NCBI RefSeq assembly: GCF_004571135.1
Contig: NZ_SPSB01000004.1
Location: 744,001 to 808,000 of the forward strand
DNA from: Algoriphagus kandeliae
Lineage (GTDB): Bacteria > Bacteroidota > Bacteroidia > Cytophagales > Cyclobacteriaceae
Direction: 5' to 3'
Length of the DNA: 64,000 nucleotides
Both the position numbers and the translations under genes were made by a program. Each line of letters begins with the position of its first letter. Position 1 is the stretch's first letter. The notes beneath the pieces are model-generated. The model was not told where the DNA came from, ran no database searches, and worked only from the letters and a program-made list of their open reading frames with translations. Below are positions 44,694 to 53,549 of the stretch, in pieces.

Positions 44694-45890
44694 ATGTCAA
44701 TAAAAAGGGTCAGATATTACTTATTTCTGAAGGACATTCTGGCCCTTTCTCTTACTGCTTTTGGTGGACCTCAAGCATTTTTAGCCATGCTTCTCGAGCG
44801 AATGGTAAAGGTCCGTAACTACATCACCGAAGATGAGCTCTGGGAGCTCAATGCACTCTGTAATATGCTCCCCGGCCCATCATCCACTCAATTGATTTCG
44901 GCTATCGGTTTTCGAGTGGGAGGACCAAATCTAGCTTATTTGGCACTTTTGGTTTGGATCATTCCAGCTACCTTGATCATGATAGCGGCAGCTGCTTTGA
45001 TTTATTTTTTGCAGGAAGCCAGCCCGGATGCCCTCAACTTCGCCAAATTCATTCAACCTATGGCGATTGGTTTTATCATTTTTGCTGCGCAAAAAACCAT
45101 CAGTAAAATGGTTCAAACCACCGAAGCCATGGTTTTGGTTTTGATTTCCACCTTTGTGGCATTTTTCTACAGTTCCCCATTTGTTTTCCCAGTGCTCTTG
45201 GTGATCGGCGGACTGAGCACTTCCATCAAGTATAAAAAACAGCCTAAACTAGAACAAGATGAGCCTCTAAGAATTCAATGGGCAAATTTTTATTTATGGG
45301 GAGGAGTATTGATTCTTGCTGCTGTTTTGGGTGCCTTGACCCGATACCAACCCGTATTGCTTTTTGAGAATTTCTATCGAAATGGAAGTTTGATTTTCGG
45401 AGGAGGACAAGTCTTAGTACCGTACCTGTATGCCGAATTTGTAGATTTCAAAAACTTCCTTTCTTCGGAAGAATTTTTGACAGGTTATGCAATTTCTCAG
45501 GGAATCCCTGGCCCAACCTTTAGTATTTCTTCTTTCGTGGGAGCTCTTTCCATGAGGGAATATGGTCTAATCGGATTCTTAACAGGAGGCTTAATTGCTG
45601 CGGCGGGGATCTTTCTTCCGGGGATTTTCATGATATTCTTTGTGATCCGGTTTTGGGATCAACTTAAAAAATATCGGCCCGTACGAGCTGCCTTGGAGGG
45701 AATCAATGCCGTTTCATGCGGAATGCTAATCGCTGCGGCGTATTTGCTTTTCGAGCCTTTGGAAGCCAATTTTTTGAACATTCTCATGATCCTAGGCGCC
45801 TATTCTCTTTTACAATTCACCAAAATCTCCTCTCCCTGGATCATTTTGGGCGGAATTTTGCTTGGAATCCTTAATAATTGGCTGTTTTAA
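44694..45890 (+). CDS. chromate transporter family protein (ChrA)
   Basis: 398 residues with about ten to twelve hydrophobic helices and the two homologous halves of long ChrA proteins. The first half has TAFGGPQAFLAML and MLPGPSSTQLIS; the second has LIFGGGQVLVPYL and GYAISQGIPGPTFSISS. ChrA exports chromate in resistant bacteria, but many chromosomal members have unknown anion substrates. There is no chrB or other chromate gene nearby; the co-transcribed oxygenase hints at a role in metabolite or oxyanion export. Confidence 0.9.
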   Translation: MSIKRVRYYLFLKDILALSLTAFGGPQAFLAMLLERMVKVRNYITEDELWELNALCNMLPGPSSTQLISAIGFRVGGPNLAYLALLVWIIPATLIMIAAAALIYFLQEASPDALNFAKFIQPMAIGFIIFAAQKTISKMVQTTEAMVLVLISTFVAFFYSSPFVFPVLLVIGGLSTSIKYKKQPKLEQDEPLRIQWANFYLWGGVLILAAVLGALTRYQPVLLFENFYRNGSLIFGGGQVLVPYLYAEFVDFKNFLSSEEFLTGYAISQGIPGPTFSISSFVGALSMREYGLIGFLTGGLIAAAGIFLPGIFMIFFVIRFWDQLKKYRPVRAALEGINAVSCGMLIAAAYLLFEPLEANFLNILMILGAYSLLQFTKISSPWIILGGILLGILNNWLF

Positions 45891-45971
45891 TCAACTCAGA
45901 ATTTCGGTCTGGGGAACAAGATTAAGCTTCAGTACGTTTTAACATTTCAAATCATTTCCTATCTTTCCTTC

Positions 45972-46637
45972 ATGCAGGCCTACGAATTCATCAATAATCT
46001 CATCCCTCCACTCAAGCTAAGCGATCAGGCTAAGATGGCTTTGGGCTGGATGCAGGAGATTCGTACCAACTTTCTGCCTGTGGTTGACAAAGGAAAATTC
46101 CTAGGTTTTTTGAGTGAAGAGACCATCTTCGACTTGAATAATCCTGATGCAAAGGTTGAAGAAATTTCCTTGGATATGCCAGCTTGCTGGGTGTATTCAG
46201 ATCAGCATATTTACGATGTGCTGCGGGTAAGCTCCGAGCAAGATTCCAATATCGTAGCAGTCTTGGATCGGGAAATGGCTTACATGGGAGTAGTCACCAT
46301 GGAAGATGCCATTGCTGCTATCGCTGACAGTCTTTCTATCCAATCCCAGGGATCTGTTTTGGTTTTGTCCATGAATATGACAGACTACAGCTTAGCTGAG
46401 ATTGCCCGTTTGGCTGAAACCGAGAACACTAAAATTTTGAGTTCTTTCATCAGCAGTGACCCGCTTGATGAAAACAAAATCAAATTGACCCTCAAGCTTG
46501 ACAAGCCTGAGTTGCGGTATATTAAAGCCACCTTAGAGCGCTTTGGCTACAAAATTTTAGACCATTACCAAGAAGAAACCCAAATCAGCAGTGAAGAAGA
46601 CCGAATCGGTAACTTGCTGAGATTTTTAGATATTTAG
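45972..46637 (+). CDS. CBS-domain protein
   Basis: 221 residues. The first 130 contain a CBS pair (LPVVDKGKFLGFLSEETIF, and VAVLDREMAYMGVVTMEDAI), the adenosine-ligand-binding module; the last 85 resemble an ACT-like regulatory fold (LVLSMNMTDYSLAEIARLAE). No enzyme domain is attached. It lies 3 bases before nadK, an arrangement conserved in Bacteroidota, where this gene, nadK, porG, uppS, bamA and ompH form one block. A link with nucleotide (ATP, AMP or NAD) sensing is plausible. Confidence 0.88.
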   Translation: MQAYEFINNLIPPLKLSDQAKMALGWMQEIRTNFLPVVDKGKFLGFLSEETIFDLNNPDAKVEEISLDMPACWVYSDQHIYDVLRVSSEQDSNIVAVLDREMAYMGVVTMEDAIAAIADSLSIQSQGSVLVLSMNMTDYSLAEIARLAETENTKILSSFISSDPLDENKIKLTLKLDKPELRYIKATLERFGYKILDHYQEETQISSEEDRIGNLLRFLDI

Positions 46638-46640
46638 CGT

Positions 46641-47516
46641 ATGAAAATCGCGCTGCATGGCCTGTCCTTAAAGCATGAATTCTTAAAAGACGTACGGGCT
46701 CTATTTAAATCTTTAGAAAATCACGGATTCGAAATCTTTGTTACTCAGCAATTTGATCGAAATCTTCGAATGCATGGCAAGACTGGACTGAAGTTCGAAG
46801 TCTTGGAAAATCCAAAAGACATGGATGCCATGAAGTTTTTGATTTCAATTGGTGGCGACGGGACATTGCTGGATTCGGTATGTCAAGTTGGAGAATTAGA
46901 AACGCCGATTTTGGGATTAAATACAGGCCGATTGGGCTTTTTGGCAACTGTCTCCACCGATAAAATCGATGAAGCTGTAGAACACTTAGCCACTGAAAAC
47001 TTTCAGATTGAAAACCGAAGTTTGGTTTCACTAAAAACCAAAAGGCGATTGTTTGATGGCTTGAATTTCGGTTTGAATGAATTCACCATTCACAAACGAG
47101 ACACCTCTTCCATGATTACGGTCCATACCTACATTGATGGACGCTACCTGAACAGTTATTGGGCAGATGGACTGATTGTAGCAACTCCAACAGGTTCTAC
47201 AGGATACTCCCTTAGCTGCGGGGGCCCTTTGATTTCGCCTTCGGCTAAAAATTTTGTCATTACTCCGGTAAGTCCCCATAATTTGAATGTGAGGCCTATC
47301 ATCGTTTCGGATGAAAGTGAAATTAGCTTTGAAATTGAAGGAAGAGCAGAGCGTTTTCTAATCTCATTAGACTCGCGATCCACCTCAGTTTCTTCAGAAA
47401 TGAAATTTAAAATCCGAAAGGAAAAATTCTTCGCCAAGTTGGTCAAGCTCCCCAATTACGATTTTTTTGATACCTTAAGGCATAAATTGAATTGGGGATT
47501 TGACATGAGAAATTGA
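46641..47516 (+). CDS. nadK: NAD kinase
   Basis: 291 residues. The NAD kinase signature GGDGTLLDSV (about residue 73), GRLGFLA, the NEFTIHKRDTSSM segment, and the substrate-binding region YWADGLIVATPTGSTGYSLSCGGP are all present. The enzyme phosphorylates NAD to NADP in the cytoplasm. It follows the CBS gene by 3 bases. The 103-base gap after it holds no terminator and appears to contain the promoter of the next gene. Confidence 0.96.
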   Translation: MKIALHGLSLKHEFLKDVRALFKSLENHGFEIFVTQQFDRNLRMHGKTGLKFEVLENPKDMDAMKFLISIGGDGTLLDSVCQVGELETPILGLNTGRLGFLATVSTDKIDEAVEHLATENFQIENRSLVSLKTKRRLFDGLNFGLNEFTIHKRDTSSMITVHTYIDGRYLNSYWADGLIVATPTGSTGYSLSCGGPLISPSAKNFVITPVSPHNLNVRPIIVSDESEISFEIEGRAERFLISLDSRSTSVSSEMKFKIRKEKFFAKLVKLPNYDFFDTLRHKLNWGFDMRN

Positions 47517-47605
47517 TTTCCAGTTCAAATAAATCTTAAAAAATAGCTTAACAAAGATTAACCCAGTAGATACCAAACGGCGTTTTTTAAACGTTAGGTA
47601 CTTCA

Positions 47606-47613
47606 TAACTTGC
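47606..47613 (+). promoter_or_regulatory. candidate -7 box of porG
   Basis: TAACTTGC ends 6 bases before the TTG start codon at 47620. A TTT at the right distance (20 bases upstream) is only a weak -33 element. If used, the transcript would begin at or next to the start codon. Confidence 0.25.
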
Positions 47614-47619
47614 ATCGTC

Positions 47620-48369
47620 TTGAAAAAGGTCAATTTTCAGATTTCTTCCTTTTTATTCCTTTTCTGGATTTTTGGGTTGGGGATTTTTTCCCAAGCTCAT
47701 GCTCAGAAATATGAAGTCGGAGGAGGATTGGGTACAACGGCTTACACCGGGGATATCCTACGGAATATTGACCTGGACCATTTAGGTCTTCACGGCACGT
47801 TGTTTGGCAAGAGAAATTTTGACAATGTCTGGTCACTTCGGGTAGGAATTACCGCTGGAACACTTCGGGCAACTGATAGTGTCCGTCCTTTGGATTTACC
47901 TGCTGAGCGTCGGGATGCTAGATTTAGAGGAGGCGTTTTAGAAGGAACTGCGATAATGGAATTCAATTTCCTAGATTTCCTGAGAAATGACTCCGAATTC
48001 TTCTGGTCTCCGTATGCATTCTTTGGAATCGGTTATTCCCATTTCTTTATGAAGGGAAATACCTTTGCCTACAATGCATCCGAACGCTACAATCTAGGCT
48101 CGGTAGTCATCCCTTTTGGTGGTGGAATCAAGTATCGGCTAGATGACCGCTGGACTTTACAGGTTGAAGCTGGGATTCGAGCCACATTTACAGATTACAT
48201 CGACAAGATCGATGGAAGTTCGCCCCCTATTCCCCGTTTTCAAGATCCGGCAAATCCCGATATTCCTTTCGGGATCAACTTTGGAAACCCCTATGACAAG
48301 GATTGGTACTATTTTTTGGGAGTTAGCTTGAGCTACACGATCCAAAGTACAAAATGCTACGCCTATTAA
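47620..48369 (+). CDS. porG: PorG/DUF6089-family outer-membrane protein
   Basis: 249 residues with a signal peptide (KKVNFQISSFLFLFWIFG, cleavage near AHAQ, residue 29) and a beta-barrel mature part (YEVGGGLGTTAYTGDI start, FGIGYSHFFMKGN, GGGIKYRLDDRWTLQVEAG, alternating strands to an aromatic-rich end). DUF6089/PorG proteins belong to the type IX secretion system outer-membrane components, although many members are only assigned by similarity. The start is a TTG; there is no ATG before residue 110, so this start is well supported. The family lies between nadK and uppS in many Bacteroidota. Confidence 0.82.
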   Translation: MKKVNFQISSFLFLFWIFGLGIFSQAHAQKYEVGGGLGTTAYTGDILRNIDLDHLGLHGTLFGKRNFDNVWSLRVGITAGTLRATDSVRPLDLPAERRDARFRGGVLEGTAIMEFNFLDFLRNDSEFFWSPYAFFGIGYSHFFMKGNTFAYNASERYNLGSVVIPFGGGIKYRLDDRWTLQVEAGIRATFTDYIDKIDGSSPPIPRFQDPANPDIPFGINFGNPYDKDWYYFLGVSLSYTIQSTKCYAY

Positions 48370-48451
48370 TTATTTGATCCTTAGGCTAAATAATTGGAAA
48401 AGAAATAGCATTTTTGTACCTCCAAAATTGAAGGCACCCGGATCGGAAGTA

Positions 48452-49189
48452 ATGAAGGAAGTTTTAGACCTAAAGCGAATCCCAAAACATATTGCAATTA
48501 TCATGGACGGCAACGGCCGCTGGGCGAAGAAAAAAGGCGCCATGCGGATCTTCGGTCACCGAAATGCCATCCAAGCAGTAAAGGACGCCATCGAAGGTGC
48601 TGAAAACTTGGGTGTAAAATTCCTTACCCTCTTTTCATTTTCTACCGAAAACTGGTCCCGCCCACAGGAAGAAATCAATGGTTTGATGGAGCTTTTGGTC
48701 AAGACCATTACCGATGAAGTACCCATGATGATGAAAAACAATATTCGTCTGGAAAGCATCGGAGACCTAGACAGCCTTCCTTCCGCTGCCTATGAAAAAC
48801 TCATGGAAGCTAAAAGAACTACAGGCCAAAATGATGGTCTCACAGTGATCTTGGCTTTGAGCTATAGTGGACAGTGGGAAATTACCCAAGCGACCAAGCG
48901 CATTGCTCAAAAAATCTCTGAAGGAAAATTGAAAGTGGAAGATATCAACCAACAGGTTGTTGCCGACCATTTAGAAACTGCCGGAATTCCGGATCCAGAA
49001 TTAATGATTCGGACAAGTGGTGAGTTTCGTATCAGCAATTTTCTGCTTTGGCAATTGGCCTACACGGAGTTGCATTTTACTCCTGTGCTATGGCCGGATT
49101 TCAGAAGAGAACACCTAGTCGCAGCCATTCTAGACTATCAACAACGAGAGCGTAGATTTGGTAAAACTGGTGAGCAGATTAAATCTTAA
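48452..49189 (+). CDS. uppS: isoprenyl transferase (undecaprenyl diphosphate synthase)
   Basis: 245 residues from the ATG at 48452, directly before KEVLDLKRIPKHIAIIMDGNG; the upstream in-frame TTG at 48374 would add 26 residues unlike the family. Catalytic Asp is in IMDGNGRWAKK, followed by GHRNAIQAVK, TLFSFSTENWSRP and, near the C terminus, DPELMIRTSGEFRISNFLLWQ and ELHFTPVLWPDF. It makes the C55 lipid carrier for cell-wall and polysaccharide synthesis. The next gene, bamA, starts 6 bases on. Confidence 0.95.
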   Translation: MKEVLDLKRIPKHIAIIMDGNGRWAKKKGAMRIFGHRNAIQAVKDAIEGAENLGVKFLTLFSFSTENWSRPQEEINGLMELLVKTITDEVPMMMKNNIRLESIGDLDSLPSAAYEKLMEAKRTTGQNDGLTVILALSYSGQWEITQATKRIAQKISEGKLKVEDINQQVVADHLETAGIPDPELMIRTSGEFRISNFLLWQLAYTELHFTPVLWPDFRREHLVAAILDYQQRERRFGKTGEQIKS

Positions 49190-49195
49190 GTTTTG

Positions 49196-51892
49196 ATGAA
49201 AAGAAGTTTACTGATTCTGTTTTGTCTGATTTGGGCAAGTACGGCGATGTCACAGATTCGACTGGGACAATCCCGCTTTGCCACAGCCAAGCCAGTAGAT
49301 ATTTTGGAATTGAATTATTCCAAACCCCAGACTTTTCGAGTTGCCGAAATCAAGGCAGTGGGACTTTCCACTCTGGATGAAAACGCCATTATTTCTCTTG
49401 CAGGTATCAAAGTCGATGACCGAATTGAGGTTCCGGGTGACGCCATTTCCAATGCATTGAAGAAGCTTTGGAATCAAGGAATTATCGGAGATGTAAAAAT
49501 TTTAGTGACCAAAATCGAGGGAGAAGATATCTACTTGCTTTTGGAACTGACCGAACGTCCAAGATTCTCCAGGGTAGAATTCACTGGAATCAACAAAACC
49601 CAGGAAAGTGAACTTCGGGATAAAGTCAACATCCGGGGACGAGTGGTCCGTGAAGATGTATTGAATACGGCAGAACGAAATATTCAAAAATATTTTGTGG
49701 ACAAAGGCTACTTGAACACTGAAGTAAAAGTCAATCAGGTCCGAGACACCACCTTGCCTAACAGTGTTTTGCTTCGATTCGATGTGGATCCAAAAAGCAA
49801 GGTTAAAATCAATGAAATCCGAATATTTGGAAATGAGGAAATCCCCGATTCCAAGGTCAAAGGTAAATTGAAAAAGACCAAGGAACATGCACGAGTTAGC
49901 GTATTCAGAGACTTTTATTCCAGAATGACTGAGGCTTCCCCTTCTGATGTTGCAAATACACTTCGATACACTGACTCTGCTTCAAGAGAGGATGTAAAAA
50001 CTTACATCAATAAAAACTTCAAGCTGAACTTCTTTGCCGGCTCTAAGTACATTCCAAAGGAATACCGAAATGACAAGGACAATGTGATCAACTTTTACCA
50101 AACCAAAGGATTCCGCGATGCAAAAATTGTATCGGATTCAGTCTATGCCTTTGGAAAGGACGAGATCAACATTGATTTGGAGCTAGAGGAAGGCAGAAAA
50201 TATTACTATCGAAACATTGAATTTACTGGAAACTTCATCCATCCGGATGAGGTTCTGAGAGCCAAATTAGGCATTCAAAAAGGTGATGTTTACGATAAAG
50301 AACGCTTAGATAAGCGTTTGAATTATGACCCTCAAAAAGGAGACGATGTCAGCTCCCTTTACCAAGATGACGGATACCTCTTCTTCAATATTCAACCGGT
50401 TGAAGTTAACGTAGTTGGAGACTCCATTGATTTGGAGATGCGGATTTTTGAAGGACCTCAGGTTACAGTTAACTCCGTCAATATCAAAGGAAATGAGCGG
50501 ACTTCTGACCACGTGGTAATGCGGGAAATCCGAATTCTTCCTGGACAGAAATTCAACAGAGCCTTGTTAGTTCGAACCATTCGTGAACTTTCCCAATTGG
50601 GTTATTTTGACCCGGAAAAGATCAATCCAGACCTTAGACCAAACTTTGAGGCAGCTACAGTAGATATCACTTTTGAGCTGGAAGAAAGACCAAATGACCA
50701 GATTGAACTCTCCGGTGGTTGGGGTGGATTCTACGGCTTCGTAGGTACAGTTGGACTTGTATTCAACAACTTCTCCATCAAAAACATCGGTAATTTCGAC
50801 AAATGGGATCCGCTTCCAGTAGGTGATGGTCAAAAACTATCGTTGCGTGTTCAAGCAAACGGACGAACATTCCAGAACTATTCCGTTTCCCTTACTGAAC
50901 CTTGGTTTGGAGGAAGAAAGCCAAACGCCCTGAGCATTAGCTTTAACCACTCTGTACAGCGACAGGTAGACTTCTTTAACTCTGCCAACTTTGGAAACGA
51001 ATTAGGTTTCTTCAAAATTACCGGAGCAACCATAGGTTTGGCTAGAAGAGTGACTTGGCCGGATGATTATTTCAGTATTTCAAATTCACTACAGTTCCAG
51101 GTTTATGAGTTTGATCGATTCGGAACTTCCTTCGGTCTAAGCTATCCAACAGGTCGTTCCAATAGTATTACATTTAATAATACCATTGCTCGAAATAACG
51201 TAGACAACCCGATCTATCCACGATTTGGATCCAATATCATGTTGTCTACTGCACTGACTCCACCATACACTTCCTTGAATAAAAACATCGATGCGGAGTC
51301 TCCGGATGAGGAAAAATACAAGTGGCTAGAATATCACAAGTGGATGTTTGATGCAAGTATTTATACTCCATTATTCGGATCAAACAAGCTAGTAGCTAGT
51401 GCTCGTGCCCACATGGGATTCTTGGGATCCTATGGTGACCGAATCGGAATCATTCCTTTGGAGCGTTTTGTGATGGGTGGTGATGGTATGACCTTTAATA
51501 ACTTTGCTTTAGGTCAAGAAATCATAGGTTTGAGAGGTTACGAAAACCAATCTATTACTCCAGGTAGAGATACCCGGGGAACTGAAAATCCCGATCCTTA
51601 CGGTGGTATAGTCTATAATAAATATGTGATGGAACTTCGATTCCTAGTTTCTCCAAATCCATCAGCTACCATCTTTGTACTTGGTTTTGCTGAAGCTGGA
51701 AACAACTGGGGATCTTATAAAGAATTCAATCCATACGATTTGAAAAAATCAGCTGGGGTTGGTGCTAGGATCTTTATGCCAGCCTTTGGTTTGCTTGGAG
51801 TTGACTGGGGCTATGGCTTTGATGCGATTCCAGGACAGACACGAAGAAGCGGTCCACAGTTTCACTTTACTATCGGGCAGCAATTCAGATAG
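49196..51892 (+). CDS. bamA: outer-membrane protein assembly factor BamA
   Basis: 898 residues from the ATG at 49196 (the TTG three bases earlier is less likely). A signal peptide (to about MSQIR) is followed by five POTRA-like repeats (about 45-470, for example IRIFGNEEIPDSKVKG and VNIKGNERTSDHVVMREI) and a C-terminal 16-strand barrel with the VRGF-like loop replaced by IGLRGYENQSITP and a final FTIGQQF strand ending in Phe-Arg. It inserts barrel proteins into the outer membrane. It sits upstream of two OmpH/Skp chaperone genes. Confidence 0.94.
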   Translation: MKRSLLILFCLIWASTAMSQIRLGQSRFATAKPVDILELNYSKPQTFRVAEIKAVGLSTLDENAIISLAGIKVDDRIEVPGDAISNALKKLWNQGIIGDVKILVTKIEGEDIYLLLELTERPRFSRVEFTGINKTQESELRDKVNIRGRVVREDVLNTAERNIQKYFVDKGYLNTEVKVNQVRDTTLPNSVLLRFDVDPKSKVKINEIRIFGNEEIPDSKVKGKLKKTKEHARVSVFRDFYSRMTEASPSDVANTLRYTDSASREDVKTYINKNFKLNFFAGSKYIPKEYRNDKDNVINFYQTKGFRDAKIVSDSVYAFGKDEINIDLELEEGRKYYYRNIEFTGNFIHPDEVLRAKLGIQKGDVYDKERLDKRLNYDPQKGDDVSSLYQDDGYLFFNIQPVEVNVVGDSIDLEMRIFEGPQVTVNSVNIKGNERTSDHVVMREIRILPGQKFNRALLVRTIRELSQLGYFDPEKINPDLRPNFEAATVDITFELEERPNDQIELSGGWGGFYGFVGTVGLVFNNFSIKNIGNFDKWDPLPVGDGQKLSLRVQANGRTFQNYSVSLTEPWFGGRKPNALSISFNHSVQRQVDFFNSANFGNELGFFKITGATIGLARRVTWPDDYFSISNSLQFQVYEFDRFGTSFGLSYPTGRSNSITFNNTIARNNVDNPIYPRFGSNIMLSTALTPPYTSLNKNIDAESPDEEKYKWLEYHKWMFDASIYTPLFGSNKLVASARAHMGFLGSYGDRIGIIPLERFVMGGDGMTFNNFALGQEIIGLRGYENQSITPGRDTRGTENPDPYGGIVYNKYVMELRFLVSPNPSATIFVLGFAEAGNNWGSYKEFNPYDLKKSAGVGARIFMPAFGLLGVDWGYGFDAIPGQTRRSGPQFHFTIGQQFR

Positions 51893-51980
51893 TAGGAATA
51901 TGGCGTGTATTGGTTAATTTATGTCAAAATTTTCGGAGACCTTGGTTCGTTTTATCATGGCTCTATAAAATAACTTGAAC

Positions 51981-52511
51981 ATGAAAAGATTCCTGACCAT
52001 AGCCCTTTTATTTGGATTCACGCTGATTTCTAGCCAGTTAATGGCTCAAAAGTTCGGATATATCGATTCGGAATATATTCTAAATAAACATCCGGACTAT
52101 AAAATCGTACAACAAGAGCTTGAAAAGCTAAGCAATGCCTGGAAGAAAGAGGCACAGGATTTGGACGCTGAAATAAAAGAAATGTACGTACAGCTGAAGG
52201 CGGAAGAAGTCCTCCTGACAGAAGAAATGTACCAAAAGCGACTTGGTGAAATCTGGGAAAAAGAAAAGCAATCTCAGGAATTCAGCAGCCGCATATTTGG
52301 AATAAACGGTCAGTATTTCCAAAAGCAGGCCGAACTTCTACAGCCTTTGCAGTCAAAAATATACGATGCCATCGAGCGGGTATCCCGAAAAAACAACTTG
52401 GCTGTATTATTTGACAAAGCTTCCGTACCTTCGGGCATTATTTATACCGATCCACGACATGATTACTCAGAATTTGTCCTGGATGAACTGGGAATTGAAG
52501 ACAACAATTAA
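51981..52511 (+). CDS. OmpH/Skp-family periplasmic chaperone (first copy)
   Basis: 176 residues from the ATG at 51981; signal peptide MKRFLTIALLFGFTLISS to about LMAQ. The mature protein starts KFGYIDSEYILNKHPDYK and has the long coiled-coil arms of Skp (about 40-120), ending in a strand region with VLFDKASVPSGIIYTDP. It holds unfolded outer-membrane proteins on their way to BamA. 88 bases separate it from bamA and 11 from a second member, so the three are probably one unit. Confidence 0.92.
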   Translation: MKRFLTIALLFGFTLISSQLMAQKFGYIDSEYILNKHPDYKIVQQELEKLSNAWKKEAQDLDAEIKEMYVQLKAEEVLLTEEMYQKRLGEIWEKEKQSQEFSSRIFGINGQYFQKQAELLQPLQSKIYDAIERVSRKNNLAVLFDKASVPSGIIYTDPRHDYSEFVLDELGIEDNN

Positions 52512-52522
52512 ATAGAACACAA

Positions 52523-53068
52523 ATGATGAAAGTAAAAGTTATCCTTTCTGCAATCGCTTTGCTTTGCGTAGGATTCGCCGCTCAGGCACAAGAATTGAAA
52601 ATTGGGTATACCAATGTGGAGTTTATTATGGATTTGATGCCAGAAATGGAACAAATCGGAGCTGACCTTCAAGATTACCAAACTCAGCTTCAAACTAATA
52701 TCCAAACAAAAGTTGCTGATTTCCAGCGCCAAGTACAGTCTTATCAGCAAGCTGCTCCTACTATGACTGACGATGCACGTGCAGCCAAGGAAGCAGAATT
52801 GACAAAACTACAGGAGGATGTTCAAAAGTATCAGCAAGATGCTGAGATCTCTTACCAGAGAAAATTGCAGGAATTGCTTGAGCCAGTACAAACTAAAGTA
52901 ATCAATGCGATCAATGCCGTTGCCGCTGAAAACAATTATACACATGTATTTGCTGAGACAGCGGGTCAAGCACCTATCTTGCTTTACACCAAAGAGGAAG
53001 ACAAATTCACTGAATTGGTATTGGCGAAATTGGGAATCCAATTACCTACTCCTCCAGCTGGAAACTAA
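52523..53068 (+). CDS. OmpH/Skp-family periplasmic chaperone (second copy)
   Basis: 181 residues with signal peptide (VKVILSAIALLCVGFAAQAQ, residue 23). The mature start ELKIGYTNVEFIMDLMPE parallels the first copy and the coiled-coil arms (about 45-120) are rich in Gln; the tail ends in a Pro-rich LPTPPAGN. Tandem OmpH genes after bamA are the rule in Bacteroidota. An alternative ATG lies one codon later. Followed by a good terminator, it closes the envelope block. Confidence 0.92.
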   Translation: MMKVKVILSAIALLCVGFAAQAQELKIGYTNVEFIMDLMPEMEQIGADLQDYQTQLQTNIQTKVADFQRQVQSYQQAAPTMTDDARAAKEAELTKLQEDVQKYQQDAEISYQRKLQELLEPVQTKVINAINAVAAENNYTHVFAETAGQAPILLYTKEEDKFTELVLAKLGIQLPTPPAGN

Positions 53069-53089
53069 TCAAATTTGAACCTTAATTTT

Positions 53090-53123
53090 AGCCGGTTCTT
53101 GTTATTCATGAGCCGGCTTTTTT
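53090..53123 (+). terminator. terminator after the ompH pair
   Basis: A 9-base stem (AGCCGGTTC with GAGCCGGCT, one G-U pair) and 11-base loop is followed by TTTTTTA. It lies 21 bases after the second ompH stop and ends 10 bases before the thioredoxin gene. Confidence 0.88.
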
Positions 53124-53132
53124 ATTTCACCT

Positions 53133-53438
53133 ATGCCTAAAAAAAATCCGAAAGAACTGATCCAAAAAAGTCAAGATACCATCTTGGTGGATTTTTATGC
53201 TGACTGGTGTGGGCCCTGTCAGACCATGAATCCAGTCTTGGATATGGCTTTAGACGAATTGGGTGGGAAGATCAAATTACTCAAAATTAATGTCGATAAA
53301 CACCCACAGCTTTCTCAGCAATTCGGGATTCGATCCATTCCCCATTATGTACTTTTCAAAAGAGGAAAAATCCTATGGCGAAAAGCTGGAATCATGACAA
53401 AAAAAGATTTGGTTCAAGCTCTAAAAGGGTTTTGCTAA
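53133..53438 (+). CDS. thioredoxin-family protein
   Basis: 101 residues, a minimal thioredoxin fold without signal peptide. The active site is DFYADWCGPCQTMNP (Cys-Gly-Pro-Cys at about residue 30-33), with the cis-proline in IRSIPHYVLFKRG. It should act as a cytoplasmic disulfide reductase. It follows the ompH terminator, so it needs its own promoter, which must overlap that hairpin. A 43-codon frame overlaps its last third in another reading frame (see 53375). Confidence 0.92.
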   Translation: MPKKNPKELIQKSQDTILVDFYADWCGPCQTMNPVLDMALDELGGKIKLLKINVDKHPQLSQQFGIRSIPHYVLFKRGKILWRKAGIMTKKDLVQALKGFC

Positions 53439-53506
53439 AACTTCATCCGAATCGATTCCTGCTGGAAGAAGAAGACCGACTGTTTAAAGAACGACTCAAA
53501 TTTTAA
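53375..53506 (+). CDS. possible small overlapping gene of 43 codons
   Basis: An ATG in the +1 frame relative to the thioredoxin gene, preceded by AGAGGAAAAA at a suitable spacing, opens a frame that continues 68 bases beyond the thioredoxin stop and ends 14 bases before the terminator. The protein would be basic, with a C-terminal half KLHPNRFLLEEEDRLFKERL that looks protein-like rather than random. It may be a genuine small protein or the decayed remnant of a gene whose 5' part was lost. No homologue is known to me. Confidence 0.3.
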   Translation: MAKSWNHDKKRFGSSSKRVLLKLHPNRFLLEEEDRLFKERLKF

Positions 53507-53520
53507 TAATTCATTCATAA

Positions 53521-53547
53521 AAAAAGCTCCTTTAAAAGGAGCTTTTT
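53521..53547. terminator. bidirectional terminator between thioredoxin and rluB
   Basis: AAAAAGCTCCTT and its complement form a 12-base stem with a 3-base loop, with an A-run on one side and a T-run on the other, so it can stop transcription from both converging genes. It ends 3 bases before the rluB stop codon. Confidence 0.9.
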
Positions 53548-53549
53548 CA

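Noticed and set aside
44694..45890. A chromate-resistance operon
   Set aside because: Only the ChrA-type transporter is present, with no chrB or regulator.
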